Positions 49,564 through 61,697 of a stretch of DNA of 64,000 nt are shown piece after piece (within the stretch, counting starts at the first letter, position 1; the number at the start of each line of letters is the position of its first letter). Source of the stretch: Xestospongia muta (Eukaryota; Porifera; Demospongiae; Haplosclerida; Petrosiidae); contig OY848922.1 of the NCBI GenBank assembly GCA_963693285.1, positions 3,150,923 to 3,214,922 on the forward strand, written 5' to 3'. Position numbers and translations under genes: made by a program. A model generated the notes under the pieces. The model saw only the letters and a list, made by a program, of their open reading frames with translations, searched no databases and was not told the DNA's origin.

Positions 49564-50626
49564 ATGGGGAAGAAACACTCGAAACTAAGTCCAGAAGAAA
49601 TCGACGAGCTAATAAAGACTACTCACTGTTAGTACTACTCCATTAATATGACCTTCAATTTTGTCCTTTGTAGTTTCAGCTAAAGAATTACAGCAATGGC
49701 ACAAAGGATTCCTGAAGGACTGTCCCACAGGAGTGATTGATAAAAAGGTAGTAGTATTTCAAACTATTGGTTATTGCTCTTGTATGGTTTTTATAAGTAC
49801 ATGAATTTAGGAATTTTGCAGAATTTATCGTCGATTTTTTCCTTTTGGTGATCCTACTACATTTGCTGGATTTGTTTTTAATTCTTTTGATACTAATGAA
49901 AATGGGGTTGTTGCATTTAAAGAATTCATTTCTGCATTGTCTGTGACATCACGTGGATCAACAGCTGAAAAACTTAGCTGTAAGTTAATCAATTGAATCT
50001 TAGTCCAAAAAATTCAGTACTCAGTTACGCTATCATTAGATAACTTCTGTTAGACATCATCCTCTAAAACACATTGTGCATGCATGACTACTACATGTAG
50101 TGTAAATTACTCTATACATTCTTGATGAACTTGAGAGGGCAAAGGATGTACAAGAATAATAAAGGTCAAAGTGACATTTCCATGAGCAACATCAGTTCAT
50201 GCAGCCATTCGGTTATAAATTTTAAAAAATCTTACTGACCTCTTTCTTGTACAGGGAGTTTTAAACTGTATGACATTGATCATAATGGCTACATCACACG
50301 AGAAGAAATGATTGCCATTGTAGACGCTATTTACAAAATGGTGGTATGTGAGTTTGTTCATTGTCAGTAATGTTATAGCTCTCCTACAAACCACAATACA
50401 GGGTCAAATGGTCAACTTTGTAAGTGATGAAGACACTCCACAAAAAAGAGTGAAATCAATTTTTGAAGCTATGGATTTGGTAAGCTAGTTGCTTTAATAA
50501 TAATTATCAATGACACACCATGCACAGGATGGTGATGGGAGGATTAGCAGAGATGACTTTTTAGAGGGAGCACAAAATGATCCCTCTATAATAAGATCAT
50601 TAACCATATTTGAAAACATTATCTGA
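49564..50626 (+). CDS. NCS1: Neuronal calcium sensor 1 / frequenin-like EF-hand protein
   Basis: Ca2+ sensor at membranes. Six exons (49564-49627, 49674-49747, 49811-49979, 50255-50343, 50402-50479, 50528-50626) encode about 190 residues, the family length. The N-terminus MGKKHSKL fits an N-myristoylation site (Gly2, Ser6). EF-hand 1 is degenerate with the family CPxG ([13 protein letters not shown]). EF-hands 2-4 are canonical: [26 protein letters not shown] and [33 protein letters not shown] and ALSVTSRG are hallmarks of NCS-1. In animals it regulates PI4-kinase, exocytosis and K+ channels. The neighbouring Kir gene shares its promoter region, a suggestive pairing but not proof of joint function. 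Confidence 0.96.
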
Positions 50627-51424
50627 TTTTATAATAGTCCTTGTTTTGATTATAAATTCATGCAACTTGAATTTGCAAATACATCATAATAATATTCTAG
50701 TGTTTAGGTTGTACTCATTTAGTTGGTCCAACAAAGTTACTACCCAGCTTGCTAACAGAGCGAGACACACCAAAACCCATCACCTTTTGTAGGTTCTATA
50801 GAGGATAAAAAAAGAAAACACTCTCTTTAAGTAAGAGTCAACCACCAATGAGAAAAGTTAGTATTGAAGTGTACAGTTAAGAATTTAGTTAAAATATAGG
50901 CTAAGTTGAAAGTTGTTGATTTCAGTCATTCCTACCTGACTAGTGTAATTGGTGAGTTGAGTCTGAACTAGCATTATCGTTGAGATTGATATGTATAAAT
51001 AAAGTTTTGTTGTGCTCTCAATAGGTTGAAGCAGTGGTCACATATTTTCAATTGGTCATTTCACATACATTTCCTGGGACCTATGGATCAAGTAGGATAC
51101 TGAAATCAACAACAATCAATTTTTTATCTTTAAGACCTCATTTTCAACTTACTCTTATAATATATATACACTTTAAATGATACCAACTTAAGGTTGTGGC
51201 TATTGTATAGTGGGAATTATTGGCAAGCACAAGTGTTAGTGAATTGTATAACAAGTATCTGACAAGTTAAAATTATGAAGTTTTTGTTAAAAAACAGTAA
51301 TTATAAGTTTTAAACCCTAACAAATTATAGCCTTGCCAATAATTTGTTATCACTTTGAACCAATATCTGTTAATTTGCTAAGTGGAATCAATTTACACGA
51401 ACATTACTAAGAAAGGGTCAGTCA
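50627..51424. other. Tail-to-tail intergenic region NCS1 / TMCO1
   Basis: 800 bp, AT-rich. I searched it for a missing last TMCO1 exon and found no convincing one. It probably holds both 3' UTRs. Confidence 0.5.
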
Positions 51425-52115
51425 TCAACAGTTAGTTACCTCTCTAATAGCCATTGTACAAAGGATATAAAGGAAAATAAAAGAGCAATCAGTCATATCA
51501 TTTCCCATGAGATTACGATGTGAAATTCCTTGTAGAAGACCAAATGGTGTGAATGGTAACTTTGCAACTACCCGTCCATCAAAACTGCATCATCAGAAGA
51601 AGATAGATTAATACAATTGATCATTGTGACATACATTGTATTGAACATTCCCAATAAAGCAGTAAAAGTAAATCCTATAACTACCATTGACTTCATTTTG
51701 ACCTAATGGAAAATAGTCTATGTCATCTAGTATCAACTGTGATCTATATACCATTGTTAAATCCTTGTTGTAGTTCTTTAACTGCTCCTCTCGCTTCTCT
51801 AATTTCTTCTTTTGAGATCCTCCAGTACGACCTTCGCCAACTACTTCTTTCTTTCGTTCCACTACATGTAAAGAGATTACGTTAAAAGTGAGTATACAAT
51901 AAATTCATTTTATTCTGCACATTTCTTGCTTTGCTTTTCCACTACATCTTTGAGTCGTTTGTAGCCTTCAGTTCGATACAACAGAAGATATGAAAGACCT
52001 ACCCAATATTACATATGTATTGTTAAATAACGGAAAATATAATTTTAAACATACCCTCAGAGAGAAATGCAGTACAAGTAGAAATAAATAAAATCAAAAA
52101 GGCATCAGCCAACAT
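51425..52115 (-). CDS. TMCO1: TMCO1, ER calcium-load-activated channel / insertase subunit
   Basis: ER membrane protein of the Oxa1 superfamily. Human TMCO1 leaks Ca2+ from an overfull ER and takes part in multipass translocon assembly. Five exons: 52115-52055, 51998-51921, 51861-51752, 51702-51635, 51584-51425. First membrane segment LADAFLILFISTCTAFLSEG; coiled coil YKRLKDVVEKQSKKLERKKE to QKKKLEKREEQLKNYNKDL; second membrane segment MVVIGFTFTALLGMFNTIFDGR; then VAKLPFTPFGLLQGISHRNL and DCSFIFLYILCTMAIRE. The order and spacing match human TMCO1 closely. The product stops after AIREVTNC (about 158 residues against 188), lacking the human Pro-rich tail; either the tail is truly absent or a distal exon was missed at the donor 51439-51434. 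Confidence 0.93.
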
Positions 52116-52322
52116 GACTTTCACTAGTTTAATTTTATTTTTAGTAGTTATGCATATACCGATAATTGAAACAATTACGTTAACTTCGCGGGCTACTTTG
52201 AACCACCTGGACAGGGCCAGTGAATATGTTTAAAAAAAGACGAAACATTGCAACGTTTAAAATCTTTGGATACTTCTTAATGCTCAAGGGGAAACAAGCA
52301 TCAACGATTATCTAGAGAAGCG
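52116..52322. promoter_or_regulatory. Bidirectional promoter region, TMCO1 / TPR protein
   Basis: 207 bp between start codons; moderately GC-richer in the middle (52185-52215). No named motif is seen. Confidence 0.4.
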
Positions 52323-55303
52323 ATGGCAGCAAGACTAAGCGACAGTGAACCTCTGGTAGAATTGCATGACATACAACTCCTGGAGAGGCCCAGAACACGA
52401 AAAGGTGGGCGGATAAAAGGCACCAGTTTACAAGAGAACAAGAAACGTTCTAATAAAGCAACACTGCAACCGCTAAGTATTGCTGTTCCAGATACTGCAC
52501 CAATAAGCTCCATCTCTTCTCTCCCAACAGTGAGTGATATTCCTTTGAGTGCAGCTACCATGCAACAACACCCTTCCACTGGACAGTTAGAACCAAAAGT
52601 GATAAGACGTACCAGGTTAGCAGATCTTATCAGTGCTTTTAAAAACTCAGTAGGATTGAGTGATACACTTAAAACACATCTAACAGAAGCAGAAAGTTGC
52701 ATTCAAAATGGCAAACATGCAGAAGCAATCCCTAGTTTGGAAGAGGCTGTTCTAGTAGCCAAAGATGTACCCAAACTTCAATGTGTACTCTGGAGATTGC
52801 TTGGTAATGCTCATCTTTCCTTAGGGCATTACAAAAAGGCATCTGTATGTCACATGCATCAGTTAGCATTTTGTCGTGAATTAGATGATTTTTCAGGAAT
52901 GACTACAGCAGAATGTAACCTAGGTATTGCCTATATGAAGCAGGGTCTTCTTAAGTTAAGTGAGCGATGTTTTGTCCAATACTTGGAAAATAGCAAAATT
53001 CTTCAAGATGAGATGAGCATTGCTTATGCATTCAGCAATCTTGGTGTTCTTGCTAAGTCTATGGCAATACAAGAGTATTATAAAACAGAGGGACAAGATC
53101 GCAATGAGAAATTAAAAAACAAAAAAATGATCGAGAAGTTCAAAGAGCATCTTCGAAAAGCAATCTACTATTTTGAACAGCACTTAGAAATAGTGGAAAG
53201 GCACTCAGACCTGTGAGTACAATAATAATGCATAGAGTTGATCCACATCTATGAATTTTAGTGAGAAGCAATCTCGTGTTTATGGCAACCTGGCCTTATG
53301 TTATGAGTTGTTACATCAATATCAACAAGCCATCTTCTGCCACGATAAGGTAATTAAACATCCTTCTATTTTTGTCATGTTCATATTCAGAGGTTGGAAA
53401 TTGTCCGAAGTACAAGTAACCGAGAAGTTGAAGTGCGTACTCTGTGTAACCTTGGCAACTGTCAAAGGGCAACTGGGAAGCTAGAAGATGCACTGGAAAA
53501 TTACTCAATGGTAAATTTAGAGAAAAGAGCAATGATACAAGATATTGTCTACTATAGGGTCTAGAGATTTGTCAAACAATTGATGATAAGGCTGCTGAAA
53601 GTGTAACTTTGCTGAACTTGGGAGTGACATGTGAAATGTTAGGACAGATCCATAAAGCAATTGAATGGCACACACTGGTATGTAATTAATCATAGTACAG
53701 GTTATGTTTTAATGTTCTTTTTTGCAGTACCTGAGTATGAATGTAGAGGCAAATGACCTTAGAGGGCAAGCAAGGGCATATAGCACTTTAGCAGAGTTGT
53801 ATCATCAAACTGGACAGATTATAAAATCAAATGACTGTTTTAAGAAGGTATGATAATTGATAAGTGAACATACATTAATCATTGAATCTTTCACAGTTAG
53901 CAGGTGTGTTCCGACAACTAGGAGAGAGTGAGTCACAGACCATGGCCAACTTGTTTGTGGTCATGACTCAACACAATTTGGACAAAGACAAAAAGGCAGA
54001 AGATCATTACAGGAAAAATAAAAAGACCATGTCTGCTAAAGATTTGTCTTCTACTCTACACAGAAACACAAGTTTGGTGAAAAGGAAGAAACAAGGAAGA
54101 AAGGGAGAGATTACAAACCTTGGCTCATGGTCTCCTGGACTCGCGCAGCGATATTGGACAAGCCTGGATCGACCAGCAACAATTTCACAGAGCCGTAGCA
54201 ACTTACTTTTTGAAAACAAAGGTGCTACAAAGATTTCACCACTTCATTTGAAACATTCCAATCTTTATCGTACACAAGGGATCATGGATCGGCTCAATTC
54301 TCATGAATCTGGAGATCTCAATGAAATATTGAAGACAACTCGACCCTCGTTTTATACATTGGGAGATTTTATGGAGCCTGTTCATCATCGCGTCTCATCT
54401 GATGATGGAAGTATCACAGAATACGAAGAAGTGGATGATCCCATCAATGAAGAAAATCAAGCATTTGGTAATGTACGCCATCTGAAAGACTTGCAAAAAG
54501 TAAACTAAATGTAATAATAATAATAATCAGTACACATCAACAAATAGGTTGGAGAGAGTTTGTTTACACCTCTTGGTTCAGAATCAGATCCAGGTGATCA
54601 GGGGCCAGAAGATGAGTGGTTGAAATGGTTACAAATTCACCATGTTAGTCCAAACAACAGGTAAAATTTAACACATCATTCACAGGAAGGTAATCTTTAT
54701 TTTATAGAGAGACAAACACAGCATCAAACAAGCCAGGTACAGAGCTTCCAACACTTCCAACTCGTCCACCGCCCCCTCCTCCACCTCCACCACCCCCTCC
54801 TCCTCCACCACCACCACCTCCACCTTCTACACATAAACTGAAAAATGGTCCTCCATCTTCTACACATAAACTGAAAAGTGGTCCTCCACCTTCTACACAT
54901 AAATTGAAAAGTGGTCCTCCACCTTCTACACATAAACTGAAAAGTGGTCCTCCACCTTCTACACATAAATTGAAAAGTGGTCCTCCACCTTCTACACATA
55001 AATTGAAAAGTGGTCCTCCACCTTCTGCACATAAACCAAAAACTGGTCCTCCTGTAAAACCCAAACCAAAAAAAAGTCTCAGTATCTTCTCCACAAACAA
55101 ATCACAAGTACATTAAATATGAAACTCTCAAATTATAATTTTATGTCATTTTCCTTCAGGGGCAAGAACAACTAATTGAGGGTAAGAGTCCTATGAACCG
55201 TCAATCTCAACATAACCTGAAGGGTGGAGTTAGTGAATGCATGAGTTTTAAAAACCCCAGAGCAGTAGAAGAATATCCTTTTAATGAGAGTCATATGATA
55301 TGA
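52323..55303 (+). CDS. TPR protein with polyproline and 11-residue repeat tail
   Basis: Nine exons: 52323-53212, 53262-53349, 53391-53510, 53558-53677, 53728-53847, 53897-54499, 54548-54660, 54708-55107, 55160-55303. After a basic, disordered leader, TPR helices run from about residue 115 to 480 (CIQNGKHAEAIPSLEEAVLV, LLGNAHLSLGHYKKA, CNLGIAYMKQGLLKLSERC, then three exons of exactly 120 bp, one TPR each). The arrangement recalls TTC24/TTC28-type or LGN-like scaffolds; I cannot name an orthologue. The C-terminal part holds about 18 consecutive Pro and seven 11-residue repeats GPPPSTHKLKS, followed by PVKPKPKKS, which suggests SH3, WW or profilin binding. A cytoplasmic adaptor linking TPR cargo to actin or SH3 proteins is inferred. 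Confidence 0.85.
54824..55052 (+). repeat. 33-bp coding minisatellite, seven units
   Basis: Units of 33 bp encode ..PPPSTHKLKSG; the first differs by PPS/N variants and the last by SAHKPKTG. Several units are identical at DNA level, so copy number probably varies between individuals. Confidence 0.9.
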
Positions 55304-55606
55304 CTTTATTGCCACCACGAACACAATAAACATCACTACAACTTTCACAAAACTAAATGTTATTTTTATTCATAAATTTGCACAAGAGTTAACTACAAAA
55401 TTAATAATTCAGTTGACCAAAAGTAAATTAATAATTAAACTAATAGGATCAGTACATCAGCCCAACTATATAAGTGGACTAGCCAAAAAACAATGTTTGT
55501 AAAAAATTAATGTATGCAAGTTGGCAATCAAAAACAAGACCTAAAGTATTTGTAAATAAGTTAGTAATGTCAGTACTGTTCCTCCTATATCCTGCTTTTG
55601 ATACAG
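55304..55606. other. Tail-to-tail intergenic region TPR gene / BAG6
   Basis: 303 bp, AT-rich, presumably both 3' UTRs. Nothing else seen. Confidence 0.5.
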
Positions 55607-58600
55607 CTATTTTGTATTAGCAGGTTGATAAAACTTTTGTGCTGAAGGATACTTTGCTGGGTCATAGTTCGGATCTTGTTGAAGACGATCTTTAACTGAG
55701 GAATGAAACTCCTCTCCCATGCCCTGCACCAAATCTTTGTTCTGTTTTGCTTCCCTCACAATGTCTTGAGTTAACATAATAATTGAATACGTATAATTAC
55801 TAATTTCAATTTAATAAAACAGACCTTCTGTAGTTGTTCCAGAAGTGGGTGTGGTTCCTGAAGTTTGAATAGCAGATTCTAAAGACTCTCCTAAAACTTC
55901 TGATATATGAACTGATTCTGTCTCCCCACTTTCCAGCTGCTAGGTACCCCAAAGGATGATTGCATTACTAAGAGGATTGATTAAAGTCTGCTCTTACCTT
56001 CCTTTTCTTTGATGGCATGCCAGAAAGATATGCAGTACTCAAAGGAGGTTGCACTGTTGTTTTAGCCATTTCAATTTGGTCTTGTTCTATAGTAGGAATC
56101 CAATCCTGTAAGAGAAAAAATGGGTATGTAGCTAATGATAGATACAAAGATAGACAAAGTTTGCCCGCTGCATACTTTTGGCATGGCTTCCGGCCAGCTC
56201 TGAGTAGTTTTTACCTCTTGTCCATGTCCTTCAATATTTTCAGAGCCTTCTTGAGGAGGATCAACTTCCATTTGCTCTGCATCAGGCTTCATTACAAGGT
56301 AACAAACTATTTCTTCTATAGTCAGAGTACTTTTCTCTGATTCATCCACAAATTTGTCTACCAAAGACTGAGAGTTCAGCATACTCAAAACACCAGGTGT
56401 GTCATTATCAGGAAACATCATTTTCTAAACAAAATAGTGAAAAAACTTTCATTTAATAGGGAAAATAACAAGATTGTATATTGTCTATTTTCAGTATTGC
56501 CTTATTTCTGAACTTACAGAAATACGTTTAAGACTAGGAGTCAGATCATTTGCAGAGAGAAGACTCTCACGAAGGACCAAAGTGAACAATGTTCCTATAT
56601 TCATAGCCCATTTATGAATTGCTTCAGCGAAGTCAGGATCATCATCTATACAAGTGACAAGGAAAGACATCCATTATATGAAATAAACAAAAGAATTGAG
56701 TCAAACCTGGCTTATTAACAATGAGATCAAGGGCTTCTTGGAGCATATGTGAGCAACATTTTTGAGCAGAGAGCCCAAAATCAACATCAGTACGAAGAGG
56801 TAAAGGAGGCTAAGAGAAACCGCAATAGTCACAAAAAGAGAAGTTACTTACATCCATTTCATTTAAAACTGCAGGAAGATCTTCAACAAATTTTGCTATA
56901 GCTTCAGGAATGTTATCATTAGTTGGTTCTGCCCCATCAAGAAGTTTCTCTTGGACAAACTCACGTAGTGTTGGATGAATGGACTTGAGAGGAGTAGTGG
57001 TCCCTCCAAACACAGTGACAACTTCACTGATGCTCAATTTACGCATACATTTTTCAACTAAATGTCCAATCAAAGTGGGTGGCACTAATAAAGCAACAGA
57101 TATGTTATGATGCAGAGGTTAAAATTAACAAAGGTTAAACTTACTTATTTCTTCTTCTGGTCCTCCAACAGCTTGTCGTATACGAGCAATAGTTTCAAAG
57201 AAAGATTGGTCATGCTCTGAAAGCAAAAATACAATGTATCACAATAAAGTGATATTAGTATTACACTTACGAATATACACAGTCCTTTCTTGTTGCTGTT
57301 GTCTCTCTCTCTCCTGACGTTGACGAATCATTTGCTGCAAAAGATGAACAGGGCCAGGTAAGAATGGATTAATTTCATCATCATCTTCATCTTCATCTTC
57401 TTTTTCTGGTTCTTTAGGTTCTTCTTTCTTTTCTTCTGTAGCAGCTTCACTTCCTCCAGTAGTGGCTGGAGCAGTCTCAGAGGGCTGAGTAGTAGAAGTC
57501 TCACTTCGCTGTTCTGCTCGGCGCTCTTGACTCTCCTCTTCTTGTTCCATCATGCTTATAGCAGCTCTGTTGGAGAAAACAAAGAATACATACTTCTTAA
57601 TCACACACACAACAAAACAATAAAAACAAGATTACAATTTTAAAAAATCATCCTATAATTGTTTTGGAAGATACTAACTTCTCATTGAAACACTGACTAG
57701 AGTTACAAAGACTGTATAATTAATTAAAATAATAATAATTTGTCTGTGGAAGACTAATAGCTATAGAATTCTAGAAATATAGTAGAGAAGCAAGCTAGCA
57801 ATAAGCTTTGAGCATGATCAGTCACACCCATCGTCATCATTGTGCTCGTGGTTAGGTTTAACAAATTTCATTGATAAGAGATACTGTACAATGTGTACAT
57901 ACCTGGTAGCCATGAGAGACCCCAACAAGCCTGCAATAGACTGGCTTCCTCCTTCCTCATCACCACGACTACAGAAAGCAATATACAACAATGCAATAGC
58001 AAAATCTATATATATCTACCCCGAAGTCTCTTCATTATCACTATCACTACCAAGAGGTTGACTCAACAAGGAGAGAAGAGGATTAGCTGCACGCGGCATT
58101 GGTGTCAGATTAACGATACGAGGTGGTTCCCCTTCTAATGTCACTTGTACCTAAGCAAGACAAATAACTTCAAAATTATCACGTGGTGTCTTACCCTCTT
58201 TAAAGAGGCATATGCTTGTCCCATTGCATTATGATAACGTTGAATGGCTGTTACCAGCTTGCTATTACAACGATTGTCCTCGATCTAAGATATAAGTAGT
58301 AGGTGTAACATTTACTGTAGGTATTGACTCACTTCATAATGCTCTTCAGCATATATCTTACGAGCATAAAATTCGTGTAGTTGTAATCCCCTACGTTGAA
58401 GAGTCATGATATCATCAATGAGAGCAGCATACAAGTGAGCCCTGATAGAAGGAATATGATGGTGAAGTATCTATTATGTATATTTGAGATAATTACTGTG
58501 ATAGAGTGATAATACATAATATTCTCAAAATGAAGACGTACATTATGGTATTATGTAATGTATAGACAAAGACAAAACAGCCTTTGATCTAGTCTGTGGT

Positions 58601-61563
58601 TTATTTCTGCATACAGTAATAACAATAACTAGTCTCTTACCCAGCAGGTAACAACATGCCAGTATCAGTGAGAATATGTTGTCGTGGACGACCATCTTCT
58701 CCCATAGCATACTGTGGAGCATCCTTACGAGTAGCAGCATCCTTGGGAGTAGCATCTTTAGTATCATCAACTTTTTCTTCAGCAGTAGCTCCCTCCTCAA
58801 TAGACCCTTGTTCAGTGGCCTCCATTTTAGCCTCACTCTCAGCTTTGAGTTTTAAATGATGTTCCAGCACTTCTTTGGCATCCTTAAATTCTTGAGAATT
58901 CTAGACATGCCCACAAAATAAGTCAACTTGTACAAAGAGTCCTTACCAAGTAATCTTCCAAGATATTTTCAGCACCCTGTATTGCACGACGAACTGATGT
59001 CATGTGTTGGTAAATTTCTAATATATTTGTCTGTTCTCGTCCTCTACGTTGTTGCTCCTTAACTCGCTCACGGTAACGTGCCAGCTGGATTAAAGTAATT
59101 AAAATTTTCTGATAGTGTTAATTAACTTACACGATCACGTCTAGCCTGGCGTTCTTCTTCTTTCTGCTTCTTTTTACGGAGCTCTTCTTCTGCAACAGCT
59201 GGATCAGGATGTGGTGCATCTTCGAGACAGGCATCACCAGGTTTATAAGAGGTACTTGTATGGGTAGAGCTTTTAATGGGACGACCATCAGGAGTCTATA
59301 ACAAAACAGAGAATAATAAAAAACTCTTGTTTTGTTTCTTACCAAAGTATGTATAGTAACTGTTACTAATGCATTAGGATGACCACCAGTAGTAACTGTA
59401 TTCAAAATGTTATCAGCAGAGTCCTTAAAAACAGAATGGACAGTGAAATGAAACTGAAGTTCATACCTTGGCTGTATCCTGAAGATAAATCACTTCTGGT
59501 GGTGGTGGTAAAGTTTCAGGCGTTACACCAACATACAAAAACTCTTGGCTAAGTTTCTGTGGACGCAATTCAACTGGCACATGAGGAGATGGAGCTATAA
59601 GGCTTACAATGAGTTGTGCCTGAGCTTGCTTAAACTAACCTGATGATTGCAGGGAGGGAGCATTTTTCACTACATGAATAGTTTTGCCCTCAATATCTAC
59701 AAGTATAAGAGAATAGTTTATAATAACATACATATATTAGGTGGTGTCATTAATTTCAACTTTCACTTTTCAAAACTAGGTCAATCATCAGTTTCTGATA
59801 TAACCATACAATACTATCACTATGGCAAAAGCTAGAGTCACTAACAAACAACAAACAGTATAGTTTTAAAGCCACATGTATGTGCTTTAAGGGCAATGTG
59901 TTAAAAAATTGTTGATCAGTAACTACACAATGACCTTACCTATTCTATTAGATATGTTGATACTGAAAATGTGATGTCTAGTCTACTTTTCATTATTTGG
60001 TTTACAATAACCAAGATTAAATTGTAAAAATCATTGCAAGATTATTTTTATGGTGTTTTAAAGGACTGGATTGTTGCTAACTTTGAAGACTGAAGAGTTG
60101 GCAGAAGCTATGGAACAACTCAAAGACATTTTCTCAAACCAGAATCTTCAATCAGTCATGCCCATTGGCCGCTATGCGAGTTGGTGGTAACTGTAAATGG
60201 CTTAATTTCATTCGTTGGTCTCAAAAGTTGCATACAACAGTACAATAAAATGATGAAAAACAGATGACAACAAACGTATATGTGGTCCAAACACAAATCT
60301 TAGGACTGTGAGTGTAAGGCAGAAAACTTGTTTTGAAACTGATGTAAAACAATAGTTTTATAGCATGAAAAATTTGGCAGATGTGGAATGACTAAACAAC
60401 ACTAGGAGTTCTGAAGAATGACGAATCAAACTTATTGTTGTAGCAGAGTTTAATTAAGCTCATTTTTACGAAGTTAAGTATGCATAATTTTTATTGTCTA
60501 CTTTCAAATGTCCCACATAGCAACAATGAACACAACCACATAGACATGTGGGTTTAAAGGGTGTGGTTTAATATTACTAATATTGTTTTAGCCCAATATT
60601 AGCCCAACTGATTGTATTTCTTTTTATATTCAGTAGTGGGAGTACTTATATAAGCACACCCTCTTTCAACAAGATGTCAATAATGTAGCCAGACATACTC
60701 AGTTGACATTTTTAATTCTAACATCTATAACTGCTTGTCACACGACCATTTTAAATAACCCCAACATTGTATTATTAATTAACTCTTTAATGACTACAAA
60801 TATTATAACAACGTACAATAGACCACATCCAACAATATTGTTTACAAAGTTCACGCTTATAGAGGAAAATTTCCACTTAATAGAGTTATTCTCAAAATAC
60901 ACAAGTGATAAAGCTATCAAAATCAAGCTGTATGATTAAAAAGCCTGTATAATAAATAGGGCAATGCCCCTTAATTATCTAATTTTTCCTTGTTGCCTCA
61001 GTTAAGTTTGATTTTATATATCATGATTAGCTCAAATCCTACACTTTTCAGATCAGATAGTTAAATATCTGAAACATTCAAAATAAAACAAACCTCTCTA
61101 AAAGTGCACTTACTGGTTAGATTGTTATATATTCATTAAAAAGACATCACCTTACCATAACTTAATAGTTGTTCTTCATCTTTCAAAACTTTGCCTTGTA
61201 TTATCATACGTTGAGTAGCATGAGGTGTCCCCTATAGTAATTGAAGACAGTAACAATTATTTTGTCTTCTAACAAATGTAGCCTGACCAAAGCCTCTTCA
61301 ACTTTAAGTTTCAATTCTGCAACAGTTAACTACAAGGAATCCAACAATAAATACATTATAAAAGAACAAAATAGTGATGATCAAAAGTAAAATTTTAGCC
61401 GCCATTGCAGCCATCACTTGAAAAATGAGGGCTAGGCTTGGTGAGGGATCTTTTCATGACGCATTGTACAAAGAAGTCGTAATAATATTTTAATTTTTCT
61501 CACTTCTCCAGAAAGATCAAACTCCTGACTTTTGCCTTCTAGCGTCTTCACAGTGAACTTCAT
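55607..61563 (-). CDS. BAG6: BAG6 (BAT3/Scythe) ubiquitin-like chaperone-complex protein
   Basis: Scaffold of the BAG6-TRC35-UBL4A complex that holds hydrophobic clients for tail-anchored insertion or degradation. The N-terminal ubiquitin-like domain is built from exons 61563-61504, 61329-61288, 61231-61156 and 59696-59640 (MKFTVKTLEGKSQEFDLSGE, TQRMIIQGKVLKDEEQLLSY, DIEGKTIHVVK). Next come Pro-rich text (LPPPPEVIYL), a charged coiled-coil region (ARYRERVKEQQRRGREQTNI), HLYAALIDDIMTLQRRGLQL, and an acidic segment before NPFLPGPVHLLQQMIRQRQE. The C-terminus is diagnostic: DWIPTIEQDQIEM, PPLSTAYLSGMPSKKRK (NLS) and DRLQQDPNYDPAKYPSAQKF match the end of vertebrate BAG6. The product is shorter than human BAG6, with a reduced Pro-rich centre. 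One long intron (59697-61155) interrupts the UBL. Divergent from NELFB, 134 bp between ATGs. Confidence 0.92.
59697..61155. other. Long BAG6 intron 3 with stray open stretches
   Basis: 1.46 kb, the largest intron of this gene. On the plus strand, 60062-60190 is open for 42 codons with balanced codons (LKTEELAEAMEQLKDIFSNQ), bounded by stops. A 79-codon AT-rich frame at 60703-60939 begins with TTG and looks like chance. No repeat family is recognised. Confidence 0.5.
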
Positions 61564-61697
61564 CTTCCTGACCTGCTCCTCGTTGTAGAACCTCGCCCTT
61601 CGGGTGACTTGGGAAATATAAAGGGATTTCACCTGTCGATTGATTACGTAAAGGTAACCTCGCCTTTCAATCACGTGTAACCAACCACACACCCAAA
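61564..61697. promoter_or_regulatory. Bidirectional promoter, BAG6 / NELFB
   Basis: 134 bp between start codons. A CACGTG E-box at 61672-61677 lies 21 bp upstream of the NELFB ATG. Confidence 0.55.

Noticed and set aside
52301..52702. 133-codon minus-strand frame opposite the TPR gene start
   Set aside because: Shadow of a long exon with strong protein evidence on the plus strand.
54702..55100. Open frames on the minus strand with Gly-rich or Cys-Arg-Trp repeats
   Set aside because: Antisense shadow of the polyproline and 33-bp repeat coding region of the TPR gene.
60703..60939. 79-codon frame in the BAG6 intron
   Set aside because: Begins with TTG, is AT-biased (Ile/Asn/Thr-rich) and has no motif; chance frame.
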